Assembly (NCBI GenBank): GCA_003008705.1 | Contig: PDUO01000010.1 | Span: forward strand, 744,001-808,000 | Direction of reading: 5' to 3' | DNA length: 64,000 nt | DNA from: Pezicula radicicola | Taxonomy: Eukaryota > Ascomycota > Leotiomycetes > Helotiales > Dermateaceae | Shown here: piece after piece, positions 1 through 10,442 of the stretch | Layout of the letters: every line of letters begins with the position of its first letter | How positions within the stretch are numbered: the first letter of the stretch is position 1 | Translations under genes and position numbers: made by a program | The notes under the pieces: generated by a model | What the model saw: only the letters and a program-made list of their open reading frames with translations | Databases searched by the model: none | Told to the model about the DNA's origin: nothing

Positions 1-2503
1 ATGCTATATCATCATCATGTGATACTCGAGCGAGTGGGTCTTTGCTAGTATTTTGATATGAAGAATCCTGCGTCCTTGAATTAAATCTTCGATTTGGAAT
101 TGATAGTGACGGCATCGAAGCCTTTCCAGGTTCGCTGTCCGCGAGTCGACGGACTTGACTAGATATAAGGCTTTTGATGGCGGGGGCCTCAAGAGATGCC
201 TTGGTAACCATTACACTTGGAAGATGAGATAACTCATCTGCTGGAACAGTTGAGCTAGAAGGCAGAACGGACAAATTATTCCCCCCACGCAACTGCTTGG
301 AGACAGATATAGGTAACATATGAGGTAAAGTCGGCGAATCATTTGTTTGATATGCTTTCCCTGAATAGGGCCGGGAAGGGGTTGAAGTTTGGGCAGTGGG
401 CGAGTCGCTTTTTGTGAGGATTGTCCAAACTGGTTTTGCCGAATTGACTTCACGCAAGGATGTAGCTTTGTCTTGCACATCCTCTTTACACGGTGACTCC
501 TCAACGGTCGGTGAGAGAATACTCAGAGACCTTGTGCCTGAAATCTTGTGACTTGAAAGCGGCTTTGGCCTGGACCTTTGCTTCTTTACTCGCAAACTGT
601 CTCCAGAATCATGACTGTTTACTGCACTTCTTTTCGGGAACTCGTGACCTGAATTGAAGATATTAGAGATTTCAGTTTGCAGGAATAGCATAAGAGTTCT
701 TACGTGGTTTTGGAGTCGGTGAGCTGTCTCTAGCTGTAGCACGCGTAGCAATATTCTCTATTTCCCAGTCTCGTGGTTTCCGCAACATAAATGATTCCGA
801 GGCTGATGGTCTTAACATGGGCGGGCGTTGCTGTGGGCCCCTCACTGCAAGACTTTTATGACCTTTGACGGATGTGAGTGCTCCTAGTTCTTTCAAATGG
901 CGAACCACATCCCGCCAATGAGTAATGAGCATTTCCATGACGCTATTAGCAACGTTCACCTTATCGACATGTGCTTGGAGTGACATCGTGCCATCACCGC
1001 TACTCCTACTCTTCCTATTCTTCTCCTTCCGAGACTTGGGCAAACCAATGGGAACGACAGTGAGGCCTCTCTGGGGACTTCCTAGATGTATGTTGTACAA
1101 GTCTAAGGTATCACCTATAAGAAGTGGACCAAAGATGACACCCAACGAGCCGTAACCCATCAAGTCAAATGTTGGCAGAGGTCTTCCGGTGCCACTTTCC
1201 CTACGCGTCGTCTCCGCCGCTCGACCTATCATGCATAGAAGTCCTAGAACTGCACATATAAGCTCGCGTCTGTAATGCGACTTTAGCGTAGCAATTGCCA
1301 AAGCAATGAGTCTTGCACGGACTTTGCTCTGCTTCGTCCTAGTCAATTCGGGATCGCCGCTCAAATGGCTTTGGATTGAAACGAAGGTATCAAATAGTTG
1401 CAAAGAACCTAGGATCCCCCCAGGCAATCCGGAGAGAAACTTTTTGAACGTTGAAGCGACATCGTGCACATCGCACTTGATGTGTTCCGGGAGATTTGGA
1501 TATGCCACAGTACCGGCAACCATGGCTCCATCATGTCCCATATTGCAATAATGATTATACAAGGCATTGACAACGCTATGTGAACCGGGAATCCTGAAGA
1601 TTCCTCTGGCACTGGAGCCTAAGATTTAGTTAGTAGTAGCCTCTTAGGAAGATGCAGGAGAGAACGTACCATACTGTACTAAATACTGAGCAGTGGCACG
1701 AAAACACGTTGGTATTGAAAGGCTACCCGTAGCGTATTCGGCAGGTAGATAAAAAAGACTCAATCCACACAGGCGGACAAGGTCTTGGAGGTTCATGTCT
1801 TTCAACGGGTCCTTCCTTAGTTTCAGTTTGCGGCGCATAGAAAGATCACTAATACTGCGTTTCGGTACGATCGATTTCTCGCTCTTCAACTTGATTGTTT
1901 GGCTGTTCACAGTCGATGAAGATTTTCTAAGGATCTTGCGAGAAAACCAACTCCCAGTTTTATCCGCGGTAAGGGTTGGAGAGTCGAACTGCGAGAAATG
2001 TCAATATTACGAAATACAAAGCGCATGAATTGATAACCTACATTGAAAGCCCATGAATCCTCCGAGCCTAGTGCGCACACCCCATGCTGAAGGTGTCAGT
2101 CTCCGTATTAGTATACACTGGGCCAATTTACCTTTTTTGCAAGCCGATTATACTCTTGAAGGAACTCTGCACGATTATCAATTTCATCGTCTGATGGAAA
2201 CCCGCCGCTCGACGACGTCCATGTCGTGCTGCTGCGCAGGTTTGCTCTTGGTATTTGCCTGAGGGGACCACCATCGTTGGGGCCATTACGTTCATAGTCA
2301 TCGGAGTCGCCGACTGGTCGAAATGGGGAAGTTCCAAGGAATGATGAGTCCCGAGATGGGATGTTTGACTCCTTCAAAAGTCCTTGGGCAATATTAATGT
2401 CATCGTAAGCGCCGTCTTGCTGGTCCAAACGTCGTCGTGCCATGCGTAAGGTTGCTGATGATGAGCGAGAAGTAAAACCATGACTGTGTAAGTAAGACTG
2501 CAT
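1..2503 (-). CDS. RhoGAP domain protein, 3' end cut by window edge
   Basis: GTPase-activating protein for a Rho-family small GTPase. Exons read on the minus strand: 2132-2503, 2042-2086, 1670-1988, 704-1618 and 1-648, all in phase with GT-AG introns. Exons 3 and 4 join to give a RhoGAP core: a segment around CFRATAQYLVQYG, then GIFRIPGS, whose Arg fits the catalytic arginine finger, then PNLPEHIKCDVHDVASTFKKFL and the NVANSVMEMLITHW helix. The N-terminal 120 residues are Ser/Arg-rich, and the C-terminal exon is Ser/Pro-rich, low complexity, and still open at base 1, so the C terminus lies outside. The first ATG in frame is at 2503. An earlier non-coding exon is possible because an AG/GT cluster lies just upstream. 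The target GTPase cannot be told from sequence. Confidence 0.82.
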
Positions 2504-2941
2504 TTTACCAACTTTAATGGCGCCCAATAAGTTGTACCTGAAAACTCTTTGCTTCTGGCAAGGCCCCTAACGCTTCGATGCCCAGAGAAAACGCAGCCTC
2601 TACTGTTAAAAGGCTCCTGCCAATACCAGACGAACACACCCCACATAACTGAAATGGAAGGCGCGTTATGTCTTGCTTATACGGGGAAAAGAAACATGCT
2701 TAAGTTCATGTAATCCATAAGACACTATCTGAAGTCCAAGAAAAAGAAAGGTTATGTGCTGATGTTCGCCGCAACAAGTAGGACGTTCTAAAGAGCTCAA
2801 TGACAACAATGGTATTACCATGAAAGAAACCGCGAAAATCTATCCTCCATGCCTTGATATCGAACCCCTACCGTTACGCCGGATTCGCCATTTCGCTATG
2901 CAACTCCGCTTAACCTGATCCAGCCGTTGTCTTCCAAATGA
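2504..2941. other. intergenic, RhoGAP gene promoter / snf4 3' region
   Basis: About 440 bases between two genes on the minus strand. It must hold the snf4 3' untranslated region and the promoter of the RhoGAP gene. I see no repeat, RNA gene or convincing ORF. Confidence 0.6.
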
Positions 2942-4300
2942 TCAATCCTCGTCTTCTCCGAACAGAAGCACATAGTGCAGGATGTCCGAAAGAGATATAA
3001 CACCCTTCAGCCGATTGTTTTCATCGATTACAACCAAACGGTGAACTCTGGACTTTCGTATCGTATCGAAAATCGAATCCAATCGATCTTCTTCGCTACA
3101 CGTGTAGATGCCGGCGAAGTCTTCAGCACGTTTTGACAAGGCATCACCCACGCTGATTGAGAGTTCCTCGTAAACGCCACCCTTGATGATGGTTATCACG
3201 TCAACAGCCTCAAAAACATTGAGGACGCGATTGTCATTGTCAACGATCGGCACGCTTGAGATGCTGTACTTAACCATGATGTGGATGACATCCATTACTG
3301 TGGTATCCATGGTTGCCGTCTGCAAGTCGCCGTATGTGCCGAGACCAATCTCCGAGACACTCTTCTTCAGCATCTCGGTCTCATCAACGTTGACCGCAAT
3401 GAATTTCAGTATGCGATACTGAGTAATCACGCTCACAACCATTTCTCTTTTGGTTTCCTCGTCAACATCTACAAGCGGGATACGTCGAGCCCGCGTCTTC
3501 AACATTTGCCGACATGCTTCATAAAGTGGCCTCGTCGGCTTGATAGAAATCGTTTCTATGGGTAGAACTCCAATTGCCTTCTCGATTTCTATTCAATGTT
3601 CAGCCCCAGCTCTGACTATAATTTTGCGATATCGCTAGCCTCACCTCTTAGACTGCTCAATCGGAACTGTTCAAGCTGGCTGAGAGCATCTGGATTCTGC
3701 CAGTAGTATTGAATGACGTTGATGTAATCGGAAGTTGTGAGGAGGCCAGCAAAGGTCGAAGTTTGGGAATCCCATAGAGGAGCAGAAACGATGCCTAGGT
3801 GTATATGCACGCGATCAGTCTCAATGAAAGAAGGGAAGGCGAGGCAGCGCATACCATTTTGCAAAAGGATTGTGAGGCTTTTATTCACAAGGAGGTCGGT
3901 ATTTAGAATAATGAGTCGGAAGGAGAGTGGAAGAACATCATAACTGGTTCGGATCTTGAGGAATTCTCGAATGGATTTCTATGTACGGCGTATACTGTTA
4001 GCCAAGCAATGCCCGCAATGCTCTGAATGCTATTGAGAACCCATTGCCTTCCTCCGCCTTTCGACCTTGGAGATCTGCATGCTAGAGAAGTCCAGAGCCA
4101 CTCACCAGCCCGTGCATCTGGTCCCGGTCGAGGGCAGACATTGGTTTGTCTTTAATTGTGCGATTCTGACCGCGCGGAAGAAGAAAGGTTGAAGGTTGGG
4201 CGACAATCAGTGCCTCGTGACCATAGTTTATTGGCGGCGAAATAATGGCTTCGTCGGGATTGGGCGCGGCTGGCCGAGTGCCTTCTCCCGGATTAGACAT
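2942..4300 (-). CDS. snf4: AMPK (SNF1 kinase) gamma subunit, CBS-domain protein
   Basis: Regulatory gamma subunit of the SNF1/AMPK complex, which senses adenine nucleotides through CBS domains and sets the response to poor carbon sources. Exons 4106-4300, 3855-3978, 3645-3794 and 2942-3588 join in phase to 371 residues, a normal Snf4 length. Recognisable blocks in order: KSIREFLKIRTSYDVLPLSF at the start of CBS1, GIVSAPLWDSQTSTFAGLLT, DYINVIQYYWQNP, RARRIPLVDVD in CBS2, ISSVPIVDNDNRVLNVFE in CBS3 and HRLVVIDENNRLKGVISLSD in CBS4, ending LLFGEDED. The ATG at 4300 gives the usual short Pro-rich N terminus. Exons 2 and 3 are short, as is typical for this gene in filamentous ascomycetes. Confidence 0.95.
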
Positions 4301-5767
4301 GGTAGCTTATTTTTCGTGGCATGTAGGATGCAGGCTGGTAGCGCCGTGAGAGGGTGTCTTTGGTTGGTGACGCCTTGTGTTTCTTATGAGGACGTTGATG
4401 TCGGGCGTGAGAATCGAGGACGACGAAGAAACTTGAACAGAGGTGAACCAGATCAGATCACTCCAGAGAAGATCAACATCGTGGGGTAGGAGGAAGGGGT
4501 TTGGCTAGCATCGGTTCGGTGCCATGATTGACCGAGAATGGTGGGTGAGAGTGAGGGCTGTGTCGGGGCAACGCGAGCGGCGAGAGGCAGCGCAGAGAGA
4601 GATGAGATGAGATGAAAATATATGGGATTTGCTGAGCTGTAGAGAGTTGATATATAATACTCGTACTAGAGGTTAATAAGAATTCGAAATAAGAACTGGA
4701 ATCTATAGGGAGGAGTGTGCCGTAATGGTTTGCTCTTCTGGCTGTGTAGCCAACGGTCTTCTTCCTACCTACCTTGCTGTTGCTTACCAGCCTGCATGTC
4801 TCTGGAATGACTGCTCTCATTTTCAGAAGACCTACTTACCTCTGCACTTTGTATAACGAGTGAAGATCAAGAAGTCTCTAAAGTTGCTTAAGAAGACTAA
4901 ATAACGTCCAAGTTTATACTGTAGATTCACCTGCGACAACTATGCGTTCACTATTGATGCCCTATCAGCACTAAAGAGCGTTGCTAACTCCTCCCTCTGC
5001 CATGATGAGCTTGGCTACAATGCTAATTACTTTTTCGGGTTTCCTCATCACTGAGGATTTTTTTCTGTGTACCGATCTCAGTTACCACAGCAAGCTTGTA
5101 AGACAACCACAACAATAATATCCACAAACGATGCGACACAGGGGAAACAAACAAGACTCCTCCAATATTGATATCACCAATTACCACTACTGTGCCTTGC
5201 TTCTAGACCGGGCATCACGTTTTTATGTCAGGAGCTCTCCTGCCATCTCGTGCAACATCACTCCGTAGCCCTTCTGGACACGAACTGCACCGCTCGCTTT
5301 TCCTACTGTTGTCTGTTGACCAGAGCCAGAAACCAGGTTACCAAGTCAGTTGATGCACCCAAATAGTTCGCAAGTATCATGCATGTGACAAGTGTTTACA
5401 TTCGAGGCTGACTACAGTATCAAGGGTCTTACTAGGCGACCGGGAGCCTTTTCTTGGCGCCTGCCGACGTAGCACCCTCTTTTGTGCTCGAGCTATCTAT
5501 CTCCCTCGTCACGGCAAGCTCTATCAACACCCATCTGCTCCACGATATCCACCGACCCTTCGACACGCTCCTTCCCCCCCGAGCTGGTTGGCAAGCGCCT
5601 CCTCTTCTTATTCTTTCTGTTCGAGACGGTCGACTCGTCGCATCCACGTCTCCCAGCTTTTCTTCACTTTCTTCTTTGTTGCTTGCTGCAGGCGTCTTCC
5701 ATTTCGTCACAAAAACAATTGACCTCAACAAGAGAAAGCCTGGAGTCCTGCGGGACCACGACTGGAG
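4301..5767. promoter_or_regulatory. divergent intergenic region between snf4 and vac8
   Basis: About 1.47 kb separating two genes read outwards, so it holds both promoters and 5' leaders. The part next to snf4 (4473-4820) has an open minus-strand frame, but its composition is leader-like and it resembles no family I know. The part next to vac8 (5450-5760) is CT-rich, as many fungal 5' leaders are. No RNA gene or repeat seen. Confidence 0.6.
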
Positions 5768-7888
5768 ATGGGTGTCTGCTCATCCTGCTGCGGAGGTACG
5801 GACCTGTCGACAACGGCTGCTTTGTTGTTGCATTATACATATAGCTGATGTGTCACGCAGGCAAATCTCGCGATGGCCTTTACGAGCCTGTCCTGGCCGA
5901 GAGTGAGCGAGAAGCGGTTGCGGACCTGTTGCAGTATCTAGAGAATGTATGGGCCAGTCCAGGATGATTACATGCCCAGATACTGATGGATTTTGCAGCG
6001 CGGCGAGACAGACTTTTTCTCCGGCGAGCCTTTACGAGCCTTGAGCACCTTGGTCTTCTCCGACAATGTTGATCTCCAACGCAGCGCAAGTCTGACATTC
6101 GCCGAAATCACGGAACGAGGTACGTTTGCGCGGGGAGGGATGACATGTTATTATGACAAGGGAAGAGCCTCGTAGGAAGTAGCAGGGCCCAGTTCTGCAT
6201 CACTGCAATTACTATTGTCGTCTGACTACGCTACTTCTTGGCCTTCGCGCTTGATTTCCGCGTAGACATTGATACTGATAGTTTTATAGATGTCCGTGAG
6301 GTAGACCGTGATACCCTGGAGCCGATACTGTTTCTATTACAAAGCCCGGACATTGAGGTGCAGCGGGCAGCCAGTGCGGCACTGGGTAATCTTGCTGTTA
6401 ATAGTGCGTAAAATATTTCTCTGATTGTATAGTGGAGCCATATCTGATTTCTTTTACAGCCGAAAATAAAGTTGCTATTGTGCTCCTCGGTGGTCTTACT
6501 CCTCTCATACGACAGATGATGTCGCCAAACGTCGAGGTTCAATGCAATGCGGTTGGCTGCATTACCAACTTGGCAACACACGAAGACAATAAGGCAAAGA
6601 TAGCGAGATCCGGAGCTTTGGGACCACTTACACGACTAGCAAGATCAAAGGATATGCGTGTGCAGAGAAATGCAACAGGAGCACTATTGAACATGACACA
6701 TTCCGGTAAGAATGTAGTCCCATGCAGACGTGAATTATACTGCAGAAACTGACACTATACAGATGAAAACCGCCAACAGCTAGTCAATGCTGGTGCTATT
6801 CCTGTCCTCGTCCAATTACTATCGTCTTCGGATGTGGATGTCCAGTATTACTGCACTACTGCTCTCAGTAACATTGCTGTCGACTCCAACAACCGAAAGA
6901 AACTCGCACAGAGTGAAAACAGGCTTATCCAGTCCCTTGTTAACCTCATGGACTCGTCCTCACCTAAGGTCCAATGCCAGGCTGCACTTGCTCTTCGAAA
7001 TCTCGCCTCGGATGAAAAATATCAGCTTGAAATTGTCCGCGCCCGCGGCCTAGCTCCCTTATTGCGACTTCTACAATCATCTTACTTACCTCTCATTCTT
7101 TCAGCTGTTGCCTGCATTAGGAATATTTCTATACACCCATTGAACGAATCGCCTATCATTGATGCTGGTTTCTTGAAGCCGCTTGTGGATTTGCTAGGGT
7201 CCACAGACAATGAAGAAATCCAGTGCCATGCCATTTCAACTCTTCGAAACCTGGCTGCAAGCTCTGACCGAAACAAGGCTTTGGTACTGGAAGCCGGTGC
7301 TGTGCAGAAATGCAAGCAACTAGTTCTAGACGTCCCTCTCAGTGTCCAGTCAGAAATGACGGCGGCCATTGCCGTGCTCGCTCTCAGCGACGATTTGAAG
7401 ACTCATCTGCTGAACTTGGGTGTTTTCGATGTCTTGATACCGTTGACAGATTCCCAAAGTATTGAGGTACAGGGCAATAGTGCAGCAGCTCTAGGCAACC
7501 TGTCTTCGAAAGGTACAGCAGTCACCCCCAAGTCATTACATATTTACTAACACAAGTAGTCGGCGATTACTCGATATTTATTCAGGACTGGACAGAACCA
7601 AACGGAGGCATTCATGGATATCTCAAACGTTTTCTCGCCAGCGGGGATCCCACGTTCCAGCATATCGCAATATGGACGTTGCTCCAGCTGCTTGAGTCAG
7701 AAGACAAAAAGCTCATTAATCTAATCGGAAAGTCAGAAGAGATAGTACAAATGATCAAGACTATCTCCGACAAGCAGATTGAATCCGACGATGAGGGTGA
7801 AGAGGATGGTGAAGGGGAGGTTGTACAGCTCGCGCAGCGCTCCCTTCAGCTCCTTGGCCAGGGAGGGAAGTCTCATATCGAAGGCTGA
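5768..7888 (+). CDS. vac8: Vac8, vacuolar armadillo-repeat protein
   Basis: Lipid-anchored armadillo-repeat scaffold on the vacuole membrane, used in vacuole inheritance and fusion, nucleus-vacuole junctions and autophagy. Exons 5768-5795, 5861-5946, 5999-6119, 6290-6403, 6460-6705, 6763-7512 and 7560-7888 join in phase to 557 residues. The protein starts [10 protein letters not shown]: Gly2 for N-myristoylation and Cys4/7/8 for palmitoylation, the hallmark of Vac8. From about residue 45 tandem armadillo repeats follow (for example [37 protein letters not shown]). The tail is acidic ([13 protein letters not shown]). The 28-nt first exon codes for little more than the lipidation signal, so this start is essential. 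Another vacuole and autophagy gene, atg22, lies 8 kb downstream. Confidence 0.96.
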
Positions 7889-8273
7889 TTACATTAGGTT
7901 GTTAGATTATTATGTGTTTCGATTTGCATCTGGAAGTGGGATGGCGAGGTGTTATATGGCGTATCTGACAGGACATTGATCCTTTTGTAGCGAGCATTGG
8001 CGGAGCTGAGTATGAAGGGGCCGTTTTGTCCCATGTGAGGGAAGGTGAAGAGGCAAAGACATGGCCTCATGCCATCACTTCATTTCTTGGGCATGTTTCT
8101 TTTACCTGTTGCAATCCCTACCAGGCCGTTCAACTATATTTCTATGTAATTAAATAGGCTTTCATGATACCAAAATTCTTTCGAATGCTAGATGGAAGCT
8201 TTAATGAACTTGATTGCCTTAATTCTTCACAATGCTAGACAATTAAACAGGTTGATCAACGCCTCGCTGTCGA
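7889..8273. other. convergent intergenic, 3' regions of vac8 and imp1
   Basis: About 385 bases between two genes pointing at each other. It contains only 3' untranslated sequence as far as I can see, with AT-rich stretches near 8150-8250. Confidence 0.6.
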
Positions 8274-8852
8274 TTACATTGGGTCGACTGGTCGTAGGCC
8301 ATTTTCTATCCAACGTCGTTCTTGCCACGGAAAGACCTTTGCAATAACTTTGCCCTTGATCAATGCCATTGGAACTGGCCCAAAGATCCTCGAGTCCCTT
8401 GAATAAGGCAAATTATCTCCAACCAACCAGCAATGACCCTGAGGCACCTTTCACAGAATCAGGGCGACGATCTTTCAGAGTTTGATTGAAAAATTGAAAC
8501 GTACCTGGATCATCTGTAAACTCCCCGTTTCCGGCGTATCCCTCATAACATAATCACCCTGCAGCCCAAGGACCCTCTTCAAAGCCCTCTCCCCAGGTAC
8601 AGCCACCGAATCAAAAACGACCAGATCTCCGACTTCGATTCCTCTTCCTTTACGGTACCTCTTAGATATTAAATGACAGTCGCCTATCACTTCGGCCGTT
8701 GGAAGCATCGATGCCCCTTCAGCTGGTGCTAACACGTACGCGAATTCCGTAAAGACATGGCAGGCGAAGGCTGTTTTGGCTGCTGCTGTGAGGACTCGGA
8801 GAGGATGGCCTGCATAGCGGTCTTTTACAGCATTGACGAGTCGGCGCAGCAT
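8274..8852 (-). CDS. imp1: mitochondrial inner membrane peptidase subunit 1 (S26 family)
   Basis: Signal-peptidase-like protease that trims sorting signals of proteins delivered to the mitochondrial intermembrane space. Exons 8505-8852 and 8274-8447 join phase 0 to 173 residues, the usual Imp1 size. The catalytic serine lies in EGASMLPT, the general-base lysine in [13 protein letters not shown], and the C-terminal S26 signature in [17 protein letters not shown] followed by FGPVP. The hydrophobic stretch before the serine (about residues 16-40) would be the membrane anchor. A longer reading frame reaches 8894 but starts on TTG; the first ATG is at 8852. It is paired head to head with the mitochondrial IF3 gene. 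Imp1 rather than Imp2 is called from length and the NLPYSRDSR motif. Confidence 0.9.
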
Positions 8853-9021
8853 GGCATGGTTTTGTTGAAAAATACCTTGGTAGATGGGTAGCAAATGTCA
8901 CGAGGTACGAGATTTGAGGCGTCAAGCTCTTTGCCGACGCGACTTCGGCTGAACACTTTGTCGGCACCAGCTTTCCCTGACATCAAGCTTCATAACTAAA
9001 ACAAGATTCGATTAATCAACC
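8853..9021. promoter_or_regulatory. shared divergent promoter, imp1 / mitochondrial IF3
   Basis: Only 169 bases separate the two start codons of genes read in opposite directions. The two promoters must overlap, so the genes are probably co-controlled. Both products act in mitochondria. No specific factor site recognised. Confidence 0.6.
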
Positions 9022-9744
9022 ATGCGGAGCTCACGATGCCTGTTCAGTACGGCTGCAGCACTTCACCGCGTGTTTGTCGCTCCAATTGAGCAATCACAAT
9101 CCTATCTATTTCAACGTACAGCGCCTACAAGCCTCTCTGCCACAGTTCCAAAGCCTTTCACCCTCCAGCAGAGAAGATGTTACGCACAACCTGTTACAGC
9201 ACGCCGCCTACCTCGCGATGACGAAATCAAGTCATGGTCTGTTATACTTGTCAATGCAGAAGGAAAACTAGAGGAGCCGCGCTCCACGCGGGCAATCCTC
9301 GAATCCCTGGATCGAGGAAAAGAGTCCCTCGTCGTAGTTGTACCTGAGGAAGCAGCACAGGGTGATAAATCAGCCACTCCTCCAATCTGCAAGATCATGG
9401 ACAAGAAAGCAATGCGTGAAGCAGAGAAAGCCAAGTCCAAAAGCACAAAATCTCCTTCCTCAGTTATGAAAACACTAGAGTTGAATTGGGCCATCGACGC
9501 CAATGATTTAGGACACAGGTTACAGCGTATGAAAGAGTTTCTAGGCAAGGGAAATAGGGTGGAGATTAATATGGCAAAGAAGAGGAAGGGGAAGGCGGCT
9601 ACCATGGAACAGGCCGAGTTACTGGTGACGAGAGTTAGGGAGGCGATTGCTAGTGTGGAAGGAGCAAGGGAAAGTAAGCCTATGGAGGGGAAGTTGTTGG
9701 AGATGGTTACTATTTCTGTCGAAGGGAAGGCGACAAAGAAGTAA
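9022..9744 (+). CDS. mitochondrial translation initiation factor IF3
   Basis: IF3-family factor that keeps mitochondrial ribosomal subunits apart and checks start-codon pairing. Single exon, 240 residues. Residues 1-55 are rich in Arg, Ser and Ala with few acidic residues, as in a mitochondrial presequence. The IF3 N domain begins near PRDDEIKSWSVILVNAEGK (about 63-82) and includes PPICKIMDKKA. The C domain holds KTLELNWAIDANDLGHRLQR and GNRVEINMAKKRKGK, matching the IF3 pattern of KT.E, then H.L..K, then a basic loop. This is the likely counterpart of yeast Aim23, but that identity rests on family membership only. Confidence 0.88.
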   Translation: MRSSRCLFSTAAALHRVFVAPIEQSQSYLFQRTAPTSLSATVPKPFTLQQRRCYAQPVTARRLPRDDEIKSWSVILVNAEGKLEEPRSTRAILESLDRGKESLVVVVPEEAAQGDKSATPPICKIMDKKAMREAEKAKSKSTKSPSSVMKTLELNWAIDANDLGHRLQRMKEFLGKGNRVEINMAKKRKGKAATMEQAELLVTRVREAIASVEGARESKPMEGKLLEMVTISVEGKATKK

Positions 9745-10442
9745 CGCTTTGGAGGTCATTATGTGGATGGTAGAGGGACCCGCTTGCATTACGGCTGTTT
9801 AGGATCGTTTCAATCTCAAAGAATAAGGAATCTGGCACTTTGGCATATAGTTCCTTGCCATATTCGCGAGGTCCTTCTTATCCCATGGGTCGGAGGCACA
9901 AATGTGTGTTTGAAGGGAACGGAACCCATCGGGGTCCAGTTCGGTATTGGTATGCCTCTAGCCGGTGGTAGAGAACCAAGCCTCTCCCCATGCCAAGTAT
10001 TTTCCTTGGGCAATATGGATAAGAGACTAGGTACGAAGTACTTGGACAAGCACCTGTAATAGTAGCTATGTATGATTGTGTATACTAAAAGAAGATAGAA
10101 CTGTATAAATAAAAACCCACTGACCTTGAGACAAATCATAACATCCCCAAGACTTATTACTATATTTGATCGTGTTATATACCTGAGGTACGCTTGGCTC
10201 TCATGTAATCCTCATGAGTATTTTTGTGAAATTGTCTATTATCTCCATCTATTTCGGGCTAGATCCGCCTTCTAAAAGCACACCTCAGCCTTGGTGGGAT
10301 AATTTGGTCACATGATGCTAAATTTAATGTGGTTGGTTCCAGGTTTGGCCTTGTGCTTGACGTTGACGCTAATAATTTGTTCAGCCTTGTAGGCGAGTTA
10401 CTCATCGCAGTCGCAACTACCTCCAAACACAAAACCTAATTG
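9745..10442. promoter_or_regulatory. intergenic, IF3 3' region and gcd2 promoter
   Basis: About 700 bases between two plus-strand genes. It carries the IF3 3' untranslated region and the promoter and leader of gcd2. Short open frames here have no recognisable product. No repeat or RNA gene seen. Confidence 0.55.

Noticed and set aside
4473..4820. 115-codon minus-strand frame upstream of snf4
   Set aside because: Leader-like, His/Ser/Pro-rich, ends just before the snf4 start; probably 5' untranslated sequence.
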